NCBI RefSeq assembly: GCF_001429725.1
Contig: NZ_LMHV01000042.1
Location: 248,073 to 312,072, forward strand
DNA: 64,000 nt
Reading direction: 5' to 3'
DNA from: Rhizobium sp. Root708
GTDB lineage: Bacteria > Pseudomonadota > Alphaproteobacteria > Rhizobiales > Rhizobiaceae
Part shown: positions 10,200 through 19,102 of the stretch, piece by piece
Numbering within the stretch: position 1 is the first letter of the stretch
Layout of the letters: every line of letters begins with the position of its first letter
Program-made: the position numbers and the translations under genes
The notes under the pieces: generated by a model
Told to the model about the DNA's origin: nothing
Database searches by the model: none
Seen by the model: only the letters and a program-made list of their open reading frames with translations

Positions 10200-12254
10200 A
10201 TGGCAACCAAGGTCAAAGAGAACGAAGAAGCGGAAGTCGAACGCGACGGCGGCACCGACGGCCCTCTTCTCGATCTTTCCGATGACGCGGTCAAGAAGAT
10301 GATCAAGGCCGCGAAGAAGCGCGGCTATGTGACGATGGACGAGCTGAACGCCGTTCTGCCGTCCGAAGAAGTGACGTCCGAACAGATCGAAGACACGATG
10401 TCGATGCTCTCTGACATGGGCATCAACGTGATCGAGGACGAGGAAGCGGAAGAGGCTGGCGCCAGCGACAGCAGCGACGACGATTCCGGCTCCGACGACG
10501 AGAGCGAAGGCGGCGAACTGGCACCTTCCAGCGGTACCGCACTGGCGGCCGCCAAGAAGAAAGAGCCGACCGACCGCACCGACGACCCGGTTCGCATGTA
10601 CCTGCGCGAAATGGGCTCGGTGGAGCTTCTGTCGCGCGAAGGCGAAATCGCGATCGCAAAGCGCATCGAGGCTGGCCGCGAAACCATGATCGGTGGTCTC
10701 TGCGAGAGCCCGCTGACCTTCCAGGCGATCATCATCTGGCGCGACGAACTCAACGAAGGCACGACGCTGCTGCGCGAGATCATCGATCTCGAAACCACCT
10801 ATTCCGGTCCCGAGGCCAAGGCTGCTCCGCAGTTCCAGAGCCCCGAGAAGATCGAGGCTGACCGCAAGGCCGCCGAAGAGAAGGAAAAGACCCGCCGCAG
10901 CCGTTCCGGCGACGACGACATCACCAATGTCGGCGGCGAAGGCCTGCCTCCGGAAGAGGAAGAAGAAGACGAGGACGAATCCAACCTGTCGCTGGCCGCC
11001 ATGGAAGCGGAACTGCGCCCGCAGGTCATGGAAACGCTCGACATCATCGCCGAGACCTACAAGAAGCTGCGCAAGCTGCAGGACCAGCAGGTCGAGCAGC
11101 GCCTGGCCGCAACCGGCACGCTGTCTTCCGCTCAGGAGCGCCGCTACAAGGAGCTCAAGGATGAGCTCATCAAGGCCGTCAAGTCTCTGTCGCTGAACCA
11201 GAACCGCGTCGACGCCCTCGTCGAGCAGCTCTACGACATCTCCAAGCGACTGATGCAGAACGAAGGTCGCCTGCTGCGTCTGGCCGAATCCTACGGCGTC
11301 AAGCGTGACTCGTTCCTCGAGCAGTATCAGGGTGCCGAGCTCGATCCGAACTGGATGAAGTCGATCGGCAATCTGGCTGCGCGCGGCTGGAAGGAATTCG
11401 CCAAGAGCGAAAACACCACGATCCGCGATATCCGCCAGGAGATTCAGAACCTCGCGACGGAAACCGGCATCTCGATCGCCGAATTCCGCCGCATCGTGTC
11501 GATGGTGCAGAAGGGCGAGCGCGAAGCGCGTATCGCCAAGAAGGAAATGGTCGAAGCGAACCTTCGCCTCGTCATCTCCATCGCCAAGAAGTACACGAAC
11601 CGCGGTCTGCAGTTCCTCGACCTCATTCAGGAAGGCAACATCGGCCTGATGAAGGCGGTCGACAAGTTCGAATACCGTCGTGGTTACAAGTTCTCGACCT
11701 ATGCGACGTGGTGGATTCGTCAGGCGATCACCCGCTCGATCGCCGACCAGGCCCGCACGATCCGTATTCCGGTGCACATGATCGAAACGATCAACAAGAT
11801 CGTTCGCACCTCGCGCCAGATGCTGCACGAGATCGGCCGCGAGCCGACGCCGGAAGAACTGGCCGAGAAGCTCGCCATGCCGCTCGAAAAGGTCCGCAAG
11901 GTCCTGAAGATCGCCAAGGAGCCGATCTCGCTCGAAACGCCTGTCGGTGACGAAGAAGATTCGCACCTCGGCGATTTCATCGAGGACAAGAACGCGCTGC
12001 TTCCGATCGACGCCGCCATCCAGGCGAACCTGCGCGAGACGACGACCCGCGTTCTGGCATCGCTGACGCCGCGCGAAGAGCGCGTGTTGCGCATGCGCTT
12101 CGGCATCGGCATGAACACCGACCACACGCTCGAGGAAGTCGGCCAGCAGTTCTCGGTTACCCGCGAACGTATCCGCCAGATCGAGGCGAAGGCGCTGCGC
12201 AAGCTGAAGCACCCGAGTCGCTCGCGCAAGCTGCGCTCGTTCCTCGACAGCTAA
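10200..12254 (+). CDS. rpoD: RNA polymerase primary sigma factor RpoD (sigma-70)
   Basis: Housekeeping sigma factor, 684 residues, the usual rhizobial length. An acidic N-terminal region 1.1 carries the added Asp/Glu/Ser-rich linker (about 80-105). Region 1.2 is DPVRMYLREMGSVELLSREG. Region 2 includes the -10 reader KFSTYATWWIRQAITRSIAD. Region 4.2 holds the -35 helix-turn-helix EEVGQQFSVTRERIRQIEAK. It is monocistronic, with an intrinsic terminator at 12281. The whole minus strand is open here as a codon-bias shadow. Confidence 0.97.
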   Translation: MATKVKENEEAEVERDGGTDGPLLDLSDDAVKKMIKAAKKRGYVTMDELNAVLPSEEVTSEQIEDTMSMLSDMGINVIEDEEAEEAGASDSSDDDSGSDDESEGGELAPSSGTALAAAKKKEPTDRTDDPVRMYLREMGSVELLSREGEIAIAKRIEAGRETMIGGLCESPLTFQAIIIWRDELNEGTTLLREIIDLETTYSGPEAKAAPQFQSPEKIEADRKAAEEKEKTRRSRSGDDDITNVGGEGLPPEEEEEDEDESNLSLAAMEAELRPQVMETLDIIAETYKKLRKLQDQQVEQRLAATGTLSSAQERRYKELKDELIKAVKSLSLNQNRVDALVEQLYDISKRLMQNEGRLLRLAESYGVKRDSFLEQYQGAELDPNWMKSIGNLAARGWKEFAKSENTTIRDIRQEIQNLATETGISIAEFRRIVSMVQKGEREARIAKKEMVEANLRLVISIAKKYTNRGLQFLDLIQEGNIGLMKAVDKFEYRRGYKFSTYATWWIRQAITRSIADQARTIRIPVHMIETINKIVRTSRQMLHEIGREPTPEELAEKLAMPLEKVRKVLKIAKEPISLETPVGDEEDSHLGDFIEDKNALLPIDAAIQANLRETTTRVLASLTPREERVLRMRFGIGMNTDHTLEEVGQQFSVTRERIRQIEAKALRKLKHPSRSRKLRSFLDS

Positions 12255-12280
12255 GATTCCGCTGCCGAACAAACCTTTGG

Positions 12281-12313
12281 AAAGCCGGGCCCTGTGCCCG
12301 GCTTTTGCTTTTT
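12281..12313 (+). terminator. rpoD intrinsic terminator
   Basis: AAAGCCGGGC and GCCCGGCTTT form a 10-bp stem with a short CCTGT loop, 26 bases after the rpoD stop, followed by TTGCTTTTT. Confidence 0.85.
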
Positions 12314-12460
12314 GGCGCCTGCCTCTGGTTGCCGTTTCTTGTTGTCACGACGGCACAGGAGTAAAGTGCGCATCACGGGGGAAGGGACCGACCACAGCGC
12401 ATGAGCGACGGTCGCCATAGCCTGTTGCGTGGACCAAGACCCTCCGTCGGGAGGTGTGCA

Positions 12461-12754
12461 ATGACCACTTATATCGTGCTTATCAACTGGACGGATCAGG
12501 GCATTCGCAACGTTCGCGACTCGGCAAAGCGCCTGGACTCAGCCAAGAAGCTTCTGGGCGACATGGGCGGTTCGTTCCAGCAATTCTTTCTCACGCTTGG
12601 CGACCATGACATGGTTGCCGTCTGCGACGCGCCTGACGATGCCGTGATGGCGCGCTTTGGTCTTTCTCTCGGTATGGGCGGAAATGTGCGCACGCGTACG
12701 CTCAAGGCGTTTCCCGAGGCAGCCTATCGCGAAATCATAGGGTCGCTCGGGTAG
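12461..12754 (+). CDS. GYD-domain protein
   Basis: 97-residue single-domain protein of the GYD family, a small alpha/beta fold related to CutA/dimeric barrel proteins with no assigned activity. Seen: MTTYIVLINWTDQGIRNV, then LGDHDMVAVCDAPDDAVMAR and a C-terminal AFPEAAYREII. ATG 12461 follows GGGAGGTG at good spacing; the frame is open upstream to 12401 but without a better start. It stands alone between the rpoD terminator and a convergent SRPBCC gene. Confidence 0.85.
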   Translation: MTTYIVLINWTDQGIRNVRDSAKRLDSAKKLLGDMGGSFQQFFLTLGDHDMVAVCDAPDDAVMARFGLSLGMGGNVRTRTLKAFPEAAYREIIGSLG

Positions 12755-12816
12755 GCGTACAACGGCCTCGCGGGCGCCACGGAATGGCGGCGTCCGCAAG
12801 GCAGAATAGCCGATGG

Positions 12817-13350
12817 TCAGCCGGGAATGCGCTGGTCGTATTCACCCCGCAGCTTGAGCCAGCCATCCCAGAAGGGCTCGGTCGTGCCCCCAGCAAGAAG
12901 TGCGGCGAGGATATCGAGGTGCATGTGCCATCCGGCGCCGACCATGATGAGGTTCTTGCGGTCGGAGATACGCTTGTGCACCACGGTCAGCAGGACATCG
13001 CGCCCGGCTTCCTTCAGTTCGAACGAGACCTCGCCGTGCTCTCCCCAGGTGAAGGCGAGCTTGTGTGGGGCGTTGAGCTCGGTGATCCGGCTCTGCATAC
13101 GATGTTCTTCCGGGAAATCGGCCGGCCGCGCGCCCGGAGGCGTCGTCAACTCGTCGTTCTTCCACGTCAGTTCGAAGGGAGATCCGGCCTTCATTTCCAT
13201 CTTGCCCGACGCCAGCCACTGCCGGCGCAGGTCGCTTTCCGTCAGGTATCGCCAGACCCGGTCGATCGGCCCGGGCAAGAGGCGCTGGATTTTGAGCGTG
13301 GCAGGTTCCGTGAGCACACCATAGGCATCAAGAGTCGCAAGTTCATTCAT
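12817..13350 (-). CDS. SRPBCC/AHSA1-domain protein
   Basis: 177 residues from ATG 13350 (MNELATLDAYGVL). The AHSA1-type START-like fold is recognisable by LKIQRLLPGPIDRVWRYLTE, the RRQWLASGKMEM helix, FTWGEHGEVSFELKE and a C-terminal GWHMHLDILAALL. Such proteins bind hydrophobic ligands and commonly pair with ArsR regulators. Its start overlaps the ArsR gene stop by 4 bases (ATGA), so the two are one unit. The frame continues upstream inside arsR but those codons belong to the regulator. Ligand unknown. Confidence 0.87.
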   Translation of the reverse strand: MNELATLDAYGVLTEPATLKIQRLLPGPIDRVWRYLTESDLRRQWLASGKMEMKAGSPFELTWKNDELTTPPGARPADFPEEHRMQSRITELNAPHKLAFTWGEHGEVSFELKEAGRDVLLTVVHKRISDRKNLIMVGAGWHMHLDILAALLAGGTTEPFWDGWLKLRGEYDQRIPG

Positions 13351-13712
13351 TGGTCGTCTCCTTTTGGTGGTTGAGGGGCATGTTTGTCGTCTTCGCGAAG
13401 AAGCTGCTCCAGCAGATCCAGGCGTCCATTCCAGAAGCGCTCGTAGAAGCTCAGCCATTCCTGGGCGCTCGCCAGAGGTCCGGGATCGAGGCGGCATATA
13501 TGCGTGCGGCCGCGAACCTCTCGGCGGATGAGGCCGGCATTTTCAAGCGCCTTGATATGTTTGGACGCCGCGGCGAGCGAAATCTCAAAGGGTTCCGCGA
13601 GCTGAGTTACAGTTCGTTCGCCGTCCGCCAGCGCGCGCAACATCCGTCTTCGGGTAGCGTCGCCGAGGGCGTGAAAAACCGTGTCGAGTTCCAGTGTTCG
13701 TAATTCAACCAT
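13347..13712 (-). CDS. ArsR/SmtB-family transcriptional regulator
   Basis: 121-residue winged-helix repressor. The helix-turn-helix is TVTQLAEPFEISLAAASKHI with ALENAGLIRREVRGRTHICRL as recognition helix end and wing; FHALGDATRRRMLRAL is the typical N-terminal helix. There are no CxC metal-site cysteines, so it belongs to the non-metal ArsR-SRPBCC type. It is the first gene of a two-gene operon with the AHSA1 protein. Its start codon lies inside one of two 20-bp direct repeats (13705, 13745) that are probable autoregulatory operators. Confidence 0.92.
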   Translation of the reverse strand: MVELRTLELDTVFHALGDATRRRMLRALADGERTVTQLAEPFEISLAAASKHIKALENAGLIRREVRGRTHICRLDPGPLASAQEWLSFYERFWNGRLDLLEQLLREDDKHAPQPPKGDDQ

Positions 13713-13764
13713 GAAGTTGAATATATGCTACGGCACCCGAATGGTCAACCATGTGGTTTAATAT
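13705..13764. promoter_or_regulatory. probable ArsR operator: two 20-bp repeats 40 bp apart
   Basis: TCAACCATGAAGTTGAATAT (13705-13724) and TCAACCATGTGGTTTAATAT (13745-13764) match at 16 of 20 positions and start exactly 40 bases apart. The second contains the perfect palindrome AACCATGTGGTT. They flank the arsR promoter, and the first overlaps its start codon. Confidence 0.65.
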
Positions 13765-13902
13765 TCGCTGTTGACTGTGTTCGAATACGCCACCTGCACC
13801 TATGTCGAGGTTGTCTCCATACGCTTTTTTCGTTTTGTGGCTTGATGACGCCTTCTTAAACGGCCACATCGGGACTGGATCGACGGAGCGTAGCGGGCAG
13901 GC

Positions 13903-15030
13903 ATGCCGAGAATACTGGAAAGGCACTGGGGAGCATTCGGCTGGGGCATCTTTGCCTCCGTGCTGTTGCACCTTGTTGTCGTCGGAGCCTTCCTTCTGAA
14001 GCTGCCTGATATGCCTCAGCCCAAGGAAGAGGAGGTTGTCAGTGTCGATCTCGTGCCGCCGCCTGAAGAGAAAAAGCCCGAGGAACCAAAGCCTGAAGAA
14101 AAGCCTCCCGAGCTGAAAATGCCGGACGAGAAGCAGGAGGAGAAGAAGGCCGAAGAGAAAAAGGCCGAGGAAAAACCCGCCGAGCCGCCACCCCCTCCAC
14201 CCCCACCGCCACCGGAAGAGAAACCCGAGGAGAAGCCTCCCGAGGAGAAGCCGGCTCCTGCGCCTCCGAAGACGGAGGAGCCCAAGCCCGAAGGGAAGGA
14301 GGCCGGTGGAGCGCAACCCCTGCAGCCCCTAAGGCCGGTGTTCCAGTTCGGCGACAAGGATACGGGGCCGGAGAAGTCGGAAACGGGCAACGCCTCCGCG
14401 TCGAGCGGAAAGCCCAATCCGACACCGTCCGACAAGCCGCCTGAGCCGAAGCCCGAGGCCGCCGCCAAGGCGGACGCGCCGCCGAGCGACAAGCCGCCGG
14501 CAAAGCCCGTGCCCGACGATATCGCGTTGCCTGAGGTTGCTGCGGCGGAAACGCATATTGAGAACAATGCGCCTGCCGCCTCCGACAATCCGGATGTGAA
14601 GACGACGATCGGGCCGCAGAACCAGGCCGACGCAGGCGCTACCGAAGCCGACAAGGCCGGAACGGACGAACTGACGGAGGCAAAGACGCTCTTCTCCCCA
14701 AAGGCCACCAACGATCCTGTCGCCAAGACTGCGATCGATGGCCTGCCACGGGGCATGCGGGTAGCACAGCTTTGCAGCACGGAACTACGCGAGCAGCTTA
14801 TCCACGCGCCGCAGCGCTATCGCCCGGAATTGCTGCCGTCCTACCGGCTGTCGCAAGGGACGGTGCTGGAGGTGAAGCGCGGCGCCTTCCGCGCGAGTGC
14901 ACGGTGGTACGATATGAGCTTCCGCTGCGAGGTGGACGCCGATGCGACGAAAGTCGTGTCGTTCGCCTTCGATGTCGGCGATGTCGTTCCGAAGAGCCAA
15001 TGGAAAAGCCGTGGCTTTCCGAGCTACTAA
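13903..15030 (+). CDS. DUF930-domain, TonB-like proline-rich envelope protein
   Basis: 375 residues. One N-terminal transmembrane segment (about 13-34, FGWGIFASVLLHLVVVGAFL) is TonB-like. A long Pro/Glu/Lys-rich linker (about 38-140) includes an uninterrupted polyproline run, then an Ala/Pro/Lys-rich spacer. The C-terminal globular domain (about 285-375) has a cysteine pair (VAQLCSTEL and SFRCEVDAD), fitting the DUF930 family of rhizobia. It is inner-membrane anchored with a periplasmic domain; function unknown. The charged linker suggests spanning the periplasm. Start ATG 13903 is the only reasonable choice. Confidence 0.82.
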   Translation: MPRILERHWGAFGWGIFASVLLHLVVVGAFLLKLPDMPQPKEEEVVSVDLVPPPEEKKPEEPKPEEKPPELKMPDEKQEEKKAEEKKAEEKPAEPPPPPPPPPPEEKPEEKPPEEKPAPAPPKTEEPKPEGKEAGGAQPLQPLRPVFQFGDKDTGPEKSETGNASASSGKPNPTPSDKPPEPKPEAAAKADAPPSDKPPAKPVPDDIALPEVAAAETHIENNAPAASDNPDVKTTIGPQNQADAGATEADKAGTDELTEAKTLFSPKATNDPVAKTAIDGLPRGMRVAQLCSTELREQLIHAPQRYRPELLPSYRLSQGTVLEVKRGAFRASARWYDMSFRCEVDADATKVVSFAFDVGDVVPKSQWKSRGFPSY

Positions 15031-15183
15031 TCTGCGTCAGGGCTGGACGAAACCGAGGATTCCTCTAGGTTGTTTGCTTACCGAAGGGTGAACTGAAATC
15101 GGCCGCCGCTCCAGTTCGGCACAAGTAAGGTTTCCTAAGTTCGTCTCATCGCCCGATGTTGGTGGCGAACGAAAGGACAATGA

Positions 15184-15345
15184 ATGTCGGATCTGATTGA
15201 CCGCTTTTTCGAATTGCAAGACGAAGACACCAAGGTGATGTTCGTCGAGAATCGTGGTGATGAACTGACCGATATTCTTGTTGCCGCGCTGGAAGACACG
15301 TTTTCCGCGCTGTCTGGTGACGTCGACGTCAAGACCTGGCACTGA
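15184..15345 (+). CDS. 53-residue acidic protein of unknown function
   Basis: ATG 15184 after GAAAGGACA opens 53 codons ending TGA 15345. The product starts MSDLIDRFFELQDEDTKVMF and ends in DVDVKTWH. It is acidic and mostly helical, with codon use like the neighbours (GC-rich third positions). It sits alone between the DUF930 and DUF427 genes. I do not recognise a family. The good ribosome site and coding character make it a likely real small gene. Confidence 0.6.
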   Translation: MSDLIDRFFELQDEDTKVMFVENRGDELTDILVAALEDTFSALSGDVDVKTWH

Positions 15346-15504
15346 GCTTCCGAACTCCGGTTGCAGTTGAACGAAGCAGACGTTTGTCGCTCGCGAGATT
15401 TTCCGGTTTGATCCCTGACTGCTTTCGATTGCGGGAGTGCGCGGCGCTCCTGCAATTTCCTTTGCGGGCTCTATATTCCGGGTATCACCCGACAGGAGCC
15501 GTCG

Positions 15505-15885
15505 ATGTCAGCACAGCCGATGAAGTTACCCGGTCCCGATCACCCGATCACGATCCACCTGAATACAAGCCGCGTCGTGGTAACGGCCGGCGGACGCGTC
15601 GTTGCGGATAGCCGGCGGGCGCTGACGCTGAAAGAGGCGTCGTATCCAGCGGTTCAATACATACCCCGGGAGGATGTGGATCTTTCGCTCGTCGAGAGGA
15701 CGGATCATCACAGCTATTGCCCATACAAGGGCGAAGCGTCGTATTTCAGCATCCTGCCTGGCGGAGAGCGTTCGAAGAACGCGATATGGACCTATGAAGA
15801 TCCTCATGGGGCAGTGGAAGAAATCGCCGGCTATTTCGCCTTCTATCCAGACCGAGTCGATTCGATAGAAGTCCTTCCCGGCTAG
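15505..15885 (+). CDS. DUF427-domain protein
   Basis: 126 residues matching the DUF427 family of small beta-rich proteins: ITIHLNTSRVVVTAGGRVVA, EASYPAVQYIPREDVD, the hallmark DHHSYCPYKGEASYFSI, and a C-terminal AGYFAFYPDRVDSIEV. No enzymatic role is established. ATG 15505 follows a GGAG site. Single gene, convergent with the porin. Confidence 0.87.
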   Translation: MSAQPMKLPGPDHPITIHLNTSRVVVTAGGRVVADSRRALTLKEASYPAVQYIPREDVDLSLVERTDHHSYCPYKGEASYFSILPGGERSKNAIWTYEDPHGAVEEIAGYFAFYPDRVDSIEVLPG

Positions 15886-15999
15886 GAGTGGGGCTTCAGG
15901 AGCTGCGCACTGAAGGCGGCTGTCGTAGCAAGGATGGTCCGGCAGGGAAACCGGACCAATCCCCGTAACTGATCGGAGGTCAATCGGATCAGAAAACGC

Positions 16000-16030
16000 A
16001 ATACGAATGGCGCCCCGACAATGCCGGGGC
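16000..16030 (-). terminator. porin intrinsic terminator
   Basis: GCCCCG (16012-16017) and CGGGGC (16025-16030) form a hairpin just after the porin stop on the minus strand. The following minus-strand bases are moderately T-rich. Confidence 0.6.
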
Positions 16031-16046
16031 CCCGAGATTTCGAAAA

Positions 16047-17090
16047 TTAGAACGCGCGCTGCAGGCGGAAGAAGCCCGTGGTTACGTCGTCGTCGTGCTT
16101 CGGGTCGAGGTAGCTTACGGTTGCCTTGGCGTAGAGGTTGTCTACGATCTGGTAATCGAGCGTTACGCCAACTTTCCAAGCGTCGCCGGAAGCGAAGTCG
16201 GTGTTGGTGGCATTATGGCCGTAGTCGCCGAAGTACTGAACTGTCGGAGTGAAGGTGAACTTGTCTGTTGCCTTCAGAGCGTATTCAGCAGCAATCGTCC
16301 ACTCCGACTCGTCGTAGTAGCTGTTGATGCCGGAAGCGTAGACGCCAGCGAGGCCGAGGGTGCCCGGTCCGATGTCAGCAAAGAGCATGCCACGGATAGC
16401 ACCTTCTTCGGTGTCGGTGTCGTAGCCGCCGATGAGCTGGTAGGATACTACGCCAGCCTTGCCGCCGATTGCAGCAGCGATACCGACGTCGTTGCTGCCG
16501 GTGCGGGTACCCGGGCTGCCGTCGGCGTTAAGAGCGCCTTTCTCAGCGCCGTCTTCCAGTTCGTCGACCGATACGCCAGCGTAGAAGTCGCCGGATTCGT
16601 ACTGGTAGCGGAACGAGTTGTGCAGGGTCTGGTAGCTGGACAGAACGTCCGGCTCGCCGCTCAGGTCATCATCCCACCAGCTGTAGAACAGACCAGCGCG
16701 GAGACCGGCGATGTCGATGTAAGCGGAGTCGAGCGTGCTGGTCGTCGAAGCGTTGTCGCCGTTGTTACGGAGAACGATAACGCCGGTCAGCGGGCCGTAT
16801 TCAGTGTCGCTCTTGGCGGTGAACTGAACCTGAGCGCGCGTACGAGCGTTCCAGTCAGACGTACCCTTCTGGTTTGGGCCGCCGTATACTTCGAAACGCA
16901 GGTAACCGCCAATCTTCAGGCAGGTTTCGGTGCCGGGGATGTAGAAGTAACCCGTGCCGTACGCGTCGCAGACGCGGACGTATTCAACCGGTTCCGGCTC
17001 AGCTGCAACGATGGCGTCAGCAGCGAAAACCGGCGAGGACGCAGCAGCGAGAGCCGCCGCCGAGGTCAACAAAACCATCCGTATATTCAT
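16047..17090 (-). CDS. outer-membrane porin (RopA/Omp2b family)
   Basis: 347-residue alphaproteobacterial porin. The signal peptide is about residues 1-23 (MNIRMVLLTSAAALAAASSP then AFA-like cleavage before ADAIVAAEPEPVEYVRVCDA). The mature N-terminus has the family's CDAYGTGYFYIPGTETCLKI with its cysteine pair and GGYLRFE. The remaining length alternates short beta strands and ends in LQRAF with the terminal phenylalanine required for barrel assembly. It makes trimeric water-filled channels. Codon use is strongly biased, as for a highly expressed gene. A leader of up to 490 bases separates it from the divergent LysR gene. Confidence 0.95.
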   Translation of the reverse strand: MNIRMVLLTSAAALAAASSPVFAADAIVAAEPEPVEYVRVCDAYGTGYFYIPGTETCLKIGGYLRFEVYGGPNQKGTSDWNARTRAQVQFTAKSDTEYGPLTGVIVLRNNGDNASTTSTLDSAYIDIAGLRAGLFYSWWDDDLSGEPDVLSSYQTLHNSFRYQYESGDFYAGVSVDELEDGAEKGALNADGSPGTRTGSNDVGIAAAIGGKAGVVSYQLIGGYDTDTEEGAIRGMLFADIGPGTLGLAGVYASGINSYYDESEWTIAAEYALKATDKFTFTPTVQYFGDYGHNATNTDFASGDAWKVGVTLDYQIVDNLYAKATVSYLDPKHDDDVTTGFFRLQRAF

Positions 17091-17579
17091 TTGAAATCCA
17101 TTTCCTTTTCGAAGGGACTACCGCCAAACCATGAAGTCGGTTGGCGGCCGTTCCGGTAATTGCCTTTCGGCGCGCGGATCAGCGAACCGCTGCCCCTTCT
17201 CTTTCATCCTTAAGTAAATCTATCAATTCTCCTGTCATCAAAATGGGCACCCCAAACCTTCGTTTTACTCATTTTGTGATTTTTTCGCAACAATATCAAA
17301 TACTTAGGCGCGCGCATCCGCTGCGCCGTTGCTGCGTCGCACAATAGATTTATTGCTGTTGCGAGGGCTCATGAGAGCGGTAGGAGCACGACGCAAAATC
17401 ACGCCGTGCGCATTACGACCGCGAGATAATATCGACCGGCAGCGAGTTGAAGGCCGGTCTTTGGAACGCAATGTTCCAAATTTGGAACGAACGCCATTTT
17501 TGGGCTGTTGGCATCTGCGCTCAACAGGCGTAATTGACGGCGGCGGGGGCGTAGTCAGCATTTTAAGAAGAGGTGCCAC
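17091..17579. other. porin-lysR divergent intergenic region
   Basis: 489 bases without a credible gene. It holds the porin promoter and leader (left side, AT-richer than average) and the LysR-box palindrome at 17461. The + frame 17329-17613 shows no family resemblance. Confidence 0.4.
17461..17488. promoter_or_regulatory. LysR-box palindrome plus third half-site
   Basis: TTGGAACGCAATGTTCCAA (17461-17479) is an inverted repeat of TTGGAAC around 5 bases, followed at once by TTTGGAAC (17481-17488). Dyad length and the T-N11-A fit a LysR-type operator, about 100 bases before the lysR start. Confidence 0.55.
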
Positions 17580-18548
17580 GTGCCTGCCGCGGATTTCTCA
17601 TTTCCTGATATGAACGACTTTGCCTATTTCGCAGCGGTGGTGCGGCACGGCGGCTTCTCGTCGGCTGGACGCGTCCTGGGGTTGCCGAAATCGAAGTTGA
17701 GCCGGCGGATATCGGCGCTCGAGGAGCGTCTCGGCGTCCGATTGATCGAGCGGACCGTTCATCGGTTCCGTGTCACGGAGATTGGCCAATCGCTCTACGG
17801 TTATTGCGAGAACATGCTGCGCGAAGTCGACCGGGCAGCGAAGGCGGTGAACGAGGCGAGCGGTGAGCCGCAGGGGCAGATCCGCATCAGCGTGCCGACC
17901 GGTCTTCTAGAGGGATCGCTTGCGGGCATTCTTCCGGAGTTCCTGTTGCGCCATCCGCGCGTCCAGCTGCAAATCCTGGCGACCGACAGCCGGGTCGATA
18001 TCATCAACGATCGTCTGGACCTCGCCATTCGCGCCCAGTTGAATGACGAAACCGATTCCGAGCTGACGATGCGCGTCCTGAGCAAGGTTGACCTGATCCT
18101 CGTCGCCAACAAGCAACTGGCGGAGTTCGTGCCGCAGGGTGGGGGCATCGAGTGCCTTTCCGATGTTCCGACGGTCTCCTTTACGGGCACGATGAGCGAG
18201 TGGCGCGATACCGACGTCTGGGAATTCAAGGGACCGGATGGGGCGATGCACCGGCATGAGCATCGGCCGCGCATGAGCTGCCGTTCCGTTCCTGCGGTTC
18301 TGGAGGCCATCTATGCCGGCGTGGGTGTCGGTCTCTTGCCGGACCACTTGTGCGCCGAAGGGATACGCGACGGCAGTCTCGTTCATCTGCTGCCTGATTA
18401 CCAGATGTCTCAGGCGACGATCTATATCGTCTTTACCGCCTCGCGCGGCCTGCCGTCCGCCGTCCGGGCCTTGGTCGATTTTCTCGTCGACAAGTTCAAG
18501 ACCTTCCGCGTTCCGACCAGGGCCTTTGAAGCGGCGACGGACGGCTAA
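17580..18548 (+). CDS. LysR-family transcriptional regulator
   Basis: 322 residues. The N-terminal LysR helix-turn-helix is FAAVVRHGGFSSAGRVLGLP with KSKLSRRISALEERLGVRLI, then the linker helix and a two-lobed effector domain (about 100-310) with GVGVGLLPDHL near the end. I chose GTG 17580 after AGAAGAGG; ATG 17611 (MNDFAYFAAV) is a plausible alternative. The divergent neighbour is 490 bases away, so its target may be the downstream DUF1428 gene or itself. The effector is unknown. Confidence 0.93.
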   Translation: MPAADFSFPDMNDFAYFAAVVRHGGFSSAGRVLGLPKSKLSRRISALEERLGVRLIERTVHRFRVTEIGQSLYGYCENMLREVDRAAKAVNEASGEPQGQIRISVPTGLLEGSLAGILPEFLLRHPRVQLQILATDSRVDIINDRLDLAIRAQLNDETDSELTMRVLSKVDLILVANKQLAEFVPQGGGIECLSDVPTVSFTGTMSEWRDTDVWEFKGPDGAMHRHEHRPRMSCRSVPAVLEAIYAGVGVGLLPDHLCAEGIRDGSLVHLLPDYQMSQATIYIVFTASRGLPSAVRALVDFLVDKFKTFRVPTRAFEAATDG

Positions 18549-18671
18549 TACTGCCCACCTCCCGATAATTCCACGCTTGCCCATTCGCGATCGCGACTCA
18601 TTTTTATGTGCATGTCGGTTTCTCATGAACTCGTCCGTCCTTGAAGAAGGACGCCATGAAGGGAGAACAAC

Positions 18672-19025
18672 ATGCCTTATGTCGATGGATTTATCGTTGC
18701 GGTGCCGAAGCAGAATATCGAGGCCTACAAGGCCTTCTCGGCGACAACTGGAGCCATCTGGAAGTCTTACGGCGCAAAGGAATATGTCGAGTGCGTCGGC
18801 GATGACGTGCCTTATGGTGACATCACGTCGTTTCCCCGCGCCGTTCAGGCGAAGGACGACGAGGTCGTCGTCTTTTCCTGGATCGTTTATGATTCCCGCA
18901 AGGATCGCGACGAAATCGTCGAGAAGGTGATGGCGGATTCACGCCTGCAAGGCGACGAATGGAAGTCCATCTTCGACGGGAAGCGGATGATCTTCGGGGG
19001 CTTCGAGCCGTTTCTTCGGCTTTGA
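18672..19025 (+). CDS. DUF1428 (YbaA-like) protein
   Basis: 117-residue dimeric alpha/beta-barrel-type protein of the DUF1428 family: MPYVDGFIVAVPKQNIEAYK, VECVGDDVPYGDITSFPRAV, VVVFSWIVYDSRKDRDEIV and the terminal MIFGGFEPFLRL. A GGGAG ribosome site precedes ATG 18672. It lies 124 bases downstream of lysR in the same direction and could be its target; no experimental function is assigned to the family. Confidence 0.9.
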   Translation: MPYVDGFIVAVPKQNIEAYKAFSATTGAIWKSYGAKEYVECVGDDVPYGDITSFPRAVQAKDDEVVVFSWIVYDSRKDRDEIVEKVMADSRLQGDEWKSIFDGKRMIFGGFEPFLRL

Positions 19026-19102
19026 CCAGACGCCAAAGATTGACATGAGGCGAGCGCCGCAGCCACTGCTGCTGCGACATTCAGCCTGTCCGGAGTATCA
19101 TC

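Noticed and set aside
9969..12272. 767-codon minus-strand open frame over rpoD
   Set aside because: Shadow of the strongly biased rpoD gene; no family resemblance and no ribosome site.
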